Of a stretch of DNA of 64,000 nt, positions 58,302-64,000 are shown piece after piece. Location of the stretch: contig NOKP01000010.1 in assembly GCA_002682825.1 (NCBI GenBank), positions 868,001 through 932,000 on the forward strand, read 5' to 3'. A program made the translations under genes and the position numbers. The notes below the pieces were generated by a model. That model was not told the origin of the DNA. It worked only from the letters and a program-made list of their open reading frames with translations, and did no database searches. Source of the DNA: Neonectria sp. B-13. Taxonomy: Eukaryota > Ascomycota > Sordariomycetes > Hypocreales > Nectriaceae. Each line of letters opens with the position of its first letter. The first letter of the stretch is position 1.

Positions 58302-61300
58302 GATGAAGAGGGGTCAAGGCCGAGGGGGAAAAGGCGGGATGTAGTTGTGAGGTGGGAAAAAGAGACTGTCTCGCGTATCGCAGAGGACAGAAGAGGGTTT
58401 AGATAAGGCGCTCGGTAAGGGTACAGGCAGTCATGCCAGATGCCAGACGAAGGGTTTGATCGTAGATGAAGAGATGGATGATCGGAAAGTTCACAGAGAG
58501 AAGGAGAGAGAGAAGGGGAAAAGCTTCTGGGATGGTTGAAAGGGGCCTTGAATATAAGTGCAAAATGGGCGTGTCGGGGGCGTCGCACGGGAATGGGGCC
58601 GGGACAGCGCCTGGCAGACCGCAGACCGCAAGAAGCCCTCGTCAGGCTGGGATTTGATTTGCGCTGTATGGAGGGTGGTCTGTGAGTGAGTGATTCTGCA
58701 AGTGAGCAGTGTGCAGTGAGCAACGAGCGAGTAGCAATCCCAGCTCTGATTAACTGACTGACTGACCGATTGCCATTGGGTTAGTTGCATGACGATTCAT
58801 CGAAAGCGGCCAGACTCAGCACAGACACCTCAGAACACGTCGCTATCCCGATGCTTCCATTGCCTCGATCCTGCAACGGCAATCCTGGGGCATATCCATC
58901 CCCTGGGATATCTCCTCTACCTGGCAGCTGGTACCTGTCTGGTCTGATTTTCACAAGCCGCCCACTACGTTCATGGCCGCGGACTCTTTTTCTCTCCCTC
59001 TCTCGCGTCTCTTCCTCTGGGTGGGGGAACCGGACGGGGCCCAGTGTTGATCTTTTCCCACTCGCCGTAATTATCGGATTTCAACATGTTACCTGTCGTT
59101 TCGTACCTACCTTAGGCTCCTAGCTGCCGACTTCCCTTGGGTTCAAACAACGCTCGCTGACGCCGGCAACGGCAACGCCGAACATTCAAAACACGACAAT
59201 CAGCACAAGCAACTGGGATCCCGCTTCCAAAGATGCCCGAAACTTGCTGCTCGCCTCCCTCTCACCCACAGCTCGGGGTCTCGTCTCGCTGTCTCACTTG
59301 GGACCTGTGGATGGGCATCCAAGTGACGTACTGGGCTGGTCTTTGCGTGCGCGGCCCCATCAATCACATCCGGGAACGACGTGGTGGCACCTTAGCTGCG
59401 TTGCTGTTGCTCGGCGAGCAGCCACCAGACGACCTCTTACAAGAAACGTGTACGGATACACGGCAGCACCAATGCAAAGCATCGTAATGCAAAAACGCCC
59501 ACACAACATCGCTTCTACCTGCCCGCCCGAGGAGGAGTAAAAAAAAAAGAATGACACTTTGTGAACCCGTTTCTTCTTGTTCTTCTCCTCTTCTCCACGG
59601 TTACCCAACCCAGCACCGGCCAACAGCACCCGGCCAACAGCAGAGCTACACGACTCGCTCGCGGTGCCTGGAGCATTCAAAAACCCACAAGGTGGCCCAA
59701 GTCCAGTCAAGTCCAGTCAAGTCCATTCAAAGTCCACTCGCAGACGTTCTCGGGTGGAGCTATTATCCCACGATAACTCGCATAAACCACTGCCCAGGAC
59801 AGGGCCATGCCCGGATCTAGGTGCCGGCCCGGCCCCATGGCCACTCCAGGAAGCCTGAAGGACGCACGAACCTCTAGAAGGCTCGAAGCCATGATACCAG
59901 GAAATAAATGCCATGTCTGTTTTGCCTCCTTCTTTTCCCGTCTCCCGCCGGCGGGCGCGACAACCCCCTTTTGGCGCCGATTCTAGGGCGGCCTTGTCCT
60001 CGAGTGGCCCGTCTATTGGATGCTTGGATGTTGGACGTGTTTTTGAGGCGAGCCTGGAAGGTCCTTGGAAGTCCCGCGGAAGCAGTCCTGGCGAATGAAT
60101 TGCCCGGAACTAACAATTACTGGCCGTCGTATGGTGAGCCCGTCTCCCCCGTCTCCCCAAGGTGGAGAGAGACGGTTTGGCGCTGGGATAATGGATTTCA
60201 GACTTCTGGAACGACACAGCCCTGGCGTAGACCTGGGGCCAGGCCTAGACTAAAGACCGAACGAGATGAACAGCAAGGAGCAGGATGACACGCAGCCCGG
60301 TTGAACCCGATGTCGCGGACCATACGAGGGCCCTGCTCGCTGACGGGGGCGATGGAATCACCAGACTCCCAGACTCACGGACGCTGCGGTGCCTGGTCGT
60401 GTTCGCGATGGCGTCACATCGACGCCCAGGTGGGATGTTTCCAGAACTTCAGAAGCCTGGCTCGCCGTGCTCACCTTAAAAAGCCTCACGGTGTCGCCGG
60501 GCCCGGGGTCTCACGGCCGTCTTTTTATTCGCGCAACGCGAAATTACACCTGGGGGAACTCGGTCTCGGGCAGCGATCCACCATACCACCCAGTTCTGGG
60601 TGTCACCCGTTGGTCTCCCGTTGAGGGCGAAGTTGTGGGGAGACGAGGCCACCTTCAAGGTCACCCTAACTGTCACCTCTTCACCATTTCACCCAAGCTG
60701 CTTCACCGACGTTGGACCCCTGCTGTTACTGCAACCAACTCGACGACCCAGGAAAACTCCAAATCCACATTAGCATTCACATGAACGTCTATCACAATCC
60801 ATATTCAACCTCATCCACATTCATCCCCATCCACATCCATATCACGTACATACATTTCCATGCATGACCTTGAAAGGAGGGCAAATGCACGGCCCCGAGC
60901 ATTGCCCAAAGCAATGCCCAGATGCAGCTTTTATATGGGCTTCCCCGTACTAACTAGCTTAAGTCCTTCAGACAGGTCTACCTTTTCACATCCCATCTCT
61001 AAGCAGTCGCAAGACAGCTTTCCTATGTCTGATCCACCCAACAGAAGTACATGTGTCTCAGTCTTTCAGGGCTGTTCAACATGAAGTTCAATGTACCCCT
61101 GCTAGTCCAACCACCCCTGATTCCATATGGGCGATGTCGTCTACGATGATCGAGTTTCCATGGACGAATGCGTGCTGTATTGCTACATTGAAACCACCTC
61201 AAGCACCGGTTTTTTTGGGGGATGCCTTAACCACTGGACCGGCGCGGGGCAATAGTCTACTCCCGGGCAGGGGTCTCCGTGTTCGGCCTTAATCCTGCGC

Positions 61301-62416
61301 CACAAGTGGCTGTGGCTTCCAAGTGGCTAAAGCATGCCAAATCACCCCCCCATCATCGATCGTGGATTGAGTTCCGTTCAGTTGGGATGATCACCGTCCC
61401 TCAAACAGTGCTAATGAGGCGGGCTTCGTGTAAATGATCAAACTAGAAGAAATACATGTAGCCGGGTATCACAGAGCCAACAATCTGAAACTTTGACGTA
61501 TTCCTGCTTTGTAGCATGGTCGTGTGATGATCAAGTTCTCGCTGGTCAACACCTAGTTGTGTCACGTGCGCATTAAAGCTGCGGCCTGCATTTAGCGCTG
61601 GTAAGCATGACCATACATAAGGGTGTGACTCCCCCACGATCTGGAAAGAGTTGCTCACGCGACTTCGCGATTTCGGAAGGCTAATGCGCCTCCTGACATT
61701 GAGTTGCCTCGTCGCGTGTGTCGAATTTGCCTTGTTTCGGCTATGCAGGCAATCCGCTGCTCTCGTGTAATTGTATCTCCTCGGTTTCAGGGCGAAGTTG
61801 GGTGCGGGCAGTGAGCTGCGCCTCGGGGGCTGAGTGGTGGCGTTCAATCAGGAGTCGCCTTCGCCATGAGCCGAGCGAACCGCAGTCAAAAAAAATCCAC
61901 CTTGGACATTTCCTCTTCGTCATGTTAGATAATCCTCGGAGATGGCTATGGGACTAGATAATTAGCCACTGTTAGGTTTGGTTCCTATGAATCATGTAGG
62001 CATACTGAACAGTCACACATTCTGTGAAAAACAGCCTGGCTTGAAGCCTAAGAAGGCGTTGACACACTCGAGGCGTTTAGTGAGCTTGGAGCTGTGTAAG
62101 ATACCTGGGTACAATACATTTACTGAGGCACCTTGGCTACGTACTCAGGTATAATAACCATTGGCCTGTTCCAGAACCATCAAAGAGAACAGCATCAAGC
62201 ATCCCTAGCAGCGGATCAAAGCAAACAAAGTTCTGCATTCATTGTTTCTTCTGAACAAACTCTCCCGCACCGCCTCCCACCGCCACATTTCCAAGGTTCG
62301 ACGTTCCACATAACACACAAAGACTGTTTGCGATCGCAGAGTTTCAGTGCAATCTCTCAGAAAGACCGGTCAACTACATAAAGCCGTTGCTACAGCAAGA
62401 GGATCCTTTTCCCAAC
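58302..62416. other. 4.1-kb divergent region aminotransferase/vWA gene
   Basis: No gene is supported. CT-rich sequence lies on the aminotransferase sense strand next to its start. A 10-bp repeat is at 59700-59730. A tRNA-like string on the minus strand near 61204-61240 lacks the rest of a tRNA. Confidence 0.5.
59700..59730. repeat. 10-bp tandem repeat, about three copies
   Basis: AGTCCAGTCA is repeated twice exactly and then a third time with a base change, in non-coding sequence. Confidence 0.8.
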
Positions 62417-63547
62417 ATGGTTTCCCCCCGCAATTCATCCAGCATCAACATCCGCCATTCCGGAACTCCACCCGCCGCATACTCAACCATGTCGTCAAAG
62501 TCTCGATTCAGCAACTGGAAGGACAAGTTCTCGCGCAAGAGTTCGTCTGCCGCGGCCGAAAGAGTCTCTCGCTGCGATGCCGGCGACAACACCAATGGCG
62601 CTTCGTGGAACCCCGCCTACCTAGGCCCAGCGTCTGCAGCGCATCCCAAGGATATCTGTAAGTTTGATTCCGCAACTCCTCGTTTGGACCCTCACTTACC
62701 AGCCGCGACTTCTCTAGCCAATGATGCCCCTCCAGCCTATACTGCTACCCCCAGCTCGTCATCAAGGCACCTCAGCGCCGGCCGTCGCGGAGCCTCGCCC
62801 TCGCCAAGTCTCGCCAGTATTACTTCCGCCGAGGACAAGTATGCCTTCCTTTCTACCTTTGATACCGTCTTCGTCATCGACGACTCCGGCTCCATGTCCG
62901 GCCGCTCCTGGCGCGAGGTCCGTGAAGCCCTCAGCGCCATCACTCCGATCTGCACTTCGCACGATCCGGACGGCATCGACGTTTACTTCCTGAACCACAA
63001 GTCCCGCGCCGCCGCCTCCGGCTCCGAGGCCCCCGGTGGCTACACCAAGATCCGTGACGCGGCCCAGGTCCAGCGTCTCTTTGAGTCGGTCTCTCCCAGC
63101 GGCGCCACGCCCACTGGCAACCGTCTGCAGAGCATCCTCAAGCCCTACATGGCAAGCCTGACCCGTCACCAAGATAACATGGATATGGTCAAGCCGATGA
63201 ACATGATCGTCATTACCGACGGGTGTCCTACCGACGATCCGGAGAGCATCATCGTGCACCATGCCCGCAAGCTAGACCAGCTCGAGGCGCCGCCTCACCA
63301 AGTCGGCATTCAGTTCTTCCAGGTCGGCAAGGAGCCTGGTGCCGGCCGTGCCCTGCGCGAGCTCGATGACGATCTGGCTGAGCTTGGCATCCGCGACATG
63401 GTCGACACGGTTACTTGGGATTCTACCACGTCTACTCGGAGTAAGGCTCTGACGGCAGACGGAATCCTCAAGGTTGTCCTGGGCGCTGTGGTGCGCCGCC
63501 TGGACCGCAGGACCGGAAACACCCCCGAGCCTCGCAGCCGCCGCTAA
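62417..63547 (+). CDS. von Willebrand A-domain protein
   Basis: Cytosolic-type fungal vWA protein; such domains bind protein partners through a metal ion. The N-terminal about 110 residues are S/T/P-rich and probably disordered, including KSRFSNWKDKFSRK and a PPAYTATPSSS stretch. The vWA domain (about 125-345) has a complete MIDAS: DDSGS at residues 135-139, Thr in SGATPTGNRL and Asp in VITDGCPTDD. I infer an intron at 62658-62717 (GTAAGT..CTAG, 60 nt), giving 356 aa; its length is a multiple of three and it has no stop, so retention gives a 376-aa form. The start at 62417 is the first in-frame ATG; ATG 62489 is a second candidate. Function is unknown. Confidence 0.88.
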   Translation: MVSPRNSSSINIRHSGTPPAAYSTMSSKSRFSNWKDKFSRKSSSAAAERVSRCDAGDNTNGASWNPAYLGPASAAHPKDICKFDSATPRLDPHLPAATSLANDAPPAYTATPSSSSRHLSAGRRGASPSPSLASITSAEDKYAFLSTFDTVFVIDDSGSMSGRSWREVREALSAITPICTSHDPDGIDVYFLNHKSRAAASGSEAPGGYTKIRDAAQVQRLFESVSPSGATPTGNRLQSILKPYMASLTRHQDNMDMVKPMNMIVITDGCPTDDPESIIVHHARKLDQLEAPPHQVGIQFFQVGKEPGAGRALRELDDDLAELGIRDMVDTVTWDSTTSTRSKALTADGILKVVLGAVVRRLDRRTGNTPEPRSRR

Positions 63548-64000
63548 TCCACACAAACTCACTTTCACATTTCTTTTCTCTGTACTATTAAGACGGTTTG
63601 TAAAGGTACACTGGCGTTCATGGACTCGAGAGAGTTCGGGCCTTTCATATGCCTTCATGTATTACTACTACTCAGCGGCGGCCAATAACCGCCTGGTTTA
63701 GATTAGATCAGACCCTCACGGGAACTCGGGAGCAAGGGAACAGTATTGCTAGAGTATAATTTCTCAATTAAAACATCTGAAGACACCATCTGCCCATTAC
63801 TCCGCAGCTATCAGGAAGTACTTAGTGATTGACCGCATGTGTACTGCGTGTGACTAGTTATCTGCCTTTGTCGATCCTCCGAAGAGGGAAAAAGAGCCCC
63901 AGTCACAGTCAAGGGGAGGCCACGACTCTCCGATCACTACGCAAAGTTTCGCCTTTCCGAATTGTGATTCCCTCCTGAAAAGCACCTGTGCTCGCAATAT
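63548..64000. other. 3' flank of vWA gene
   Basis: About 450 bp to the window edge. Presumed 3' UTR, then unannotated sequence. No gene is seen. Confidence 0.6.

Noticed and set aside
61204..61240. tRNA-like string on the minus strand (GGTCCAGTGGTTAAGGCATC)
   Set aside because: Resembles a tRNA D-arm/A-box, but no anticodon stem, B-box GGTTCRANNC or closing acceptor stem follows.

Overview
This is a nuclear segment of a filamentous ascomycete, most likely a Sordariomycete. The evidence is intron-rich genes with short (about 50-75 nt) introns carrying GTNNGT donors, strong C/G third-position bias, CT-rich tracts 5' of genes, and typical fungal families: a CFEM-GPI wall protein, a CAP20/perilipin-like protein, a CYS3/MetR bZIP and CHL4. 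A CAP20-like gene is best known from plant-infecting fungi of the Colletotrichum type, but I do not assign a genus. One 100-N assembly gap (40758-40857) is present. There is no plasmid, phage, CRISPR or rRNA content, and I found no convincing tRNA gene.

Layout. 1-5.2 kb: no supported gene. 5.2-6.9 kb (-): glutathione reductase, with two possible starts (mitochondrial and cytosolic). 8.8-12.8 kb (+): EDE1-type endocytic scaffold (three EH domains, coiled coil, UBA). 13.3-15.6 kb (-): exocyst subunit SEC6. 16.2-17.5 kb (-): HIT zinc-finger box C/D snoRNP factor BCD1. 18.4-21.2 kb (-): DENN-domain protein. 21.2-28.6 kb: long gene-free stretch with microsatellites. 28.6-29.2 kb (-): CAP20-like lipid-droplet protein. 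29.2-34.9 kb: another long gene-free stretch. 34.9-36.1 kb (+): pirin. 36.9-38.0 kb (-): five-exon CFEM GPI-anchored protein. 42.3-45.2 kb (-): ribonucleotide reductase large subunit, divergent from a TatD-family nuclease (45.9-47.4 kb, +). 47.5-49.0 kb (-): CHL4/CENP-N kinetochore protein. 52.4-54.0 kb (+): CYS3/MetR-like sulfur-regulatory bZIP with an unusually long intron. 54.5-55.0 kb (-): small protein with a presequence-like N-terminus. 55.9-58.3 kb (-): eight-exon PLP aminotransferase. 62.4-63.5 kb (+): von Willebrand A-domain protein.

The genes form no metabolic cluster. They are housekeeping and trafficking genes (endocytosis, exocytosis, a probable Rab GEF), redox and sulfur genes (glutathione reductase, CYS3) and replication/segregation genes (RNR1, CHL4) in normal fungal gene order. 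Only about 15 genes occupy 64 kb, and several intergenic spans exceed 4 kb. Those spans are low in coding signal and hold simple repeats, short inverted repeats and a recurring TACTTCGTAC-type motif. The more interesting signals are at the level of gene structure and regulation: dual starts, a tandem splice acceptor that toggles a stop, an intron in the RNR1 redox tail, the long cys-3 intron with a dyad and an upstream uORF, G-quadruplex-type tracts, and ACGCG cores upstream of RNR1. I did not find convincing evidence of an undescribed multi-gene system.
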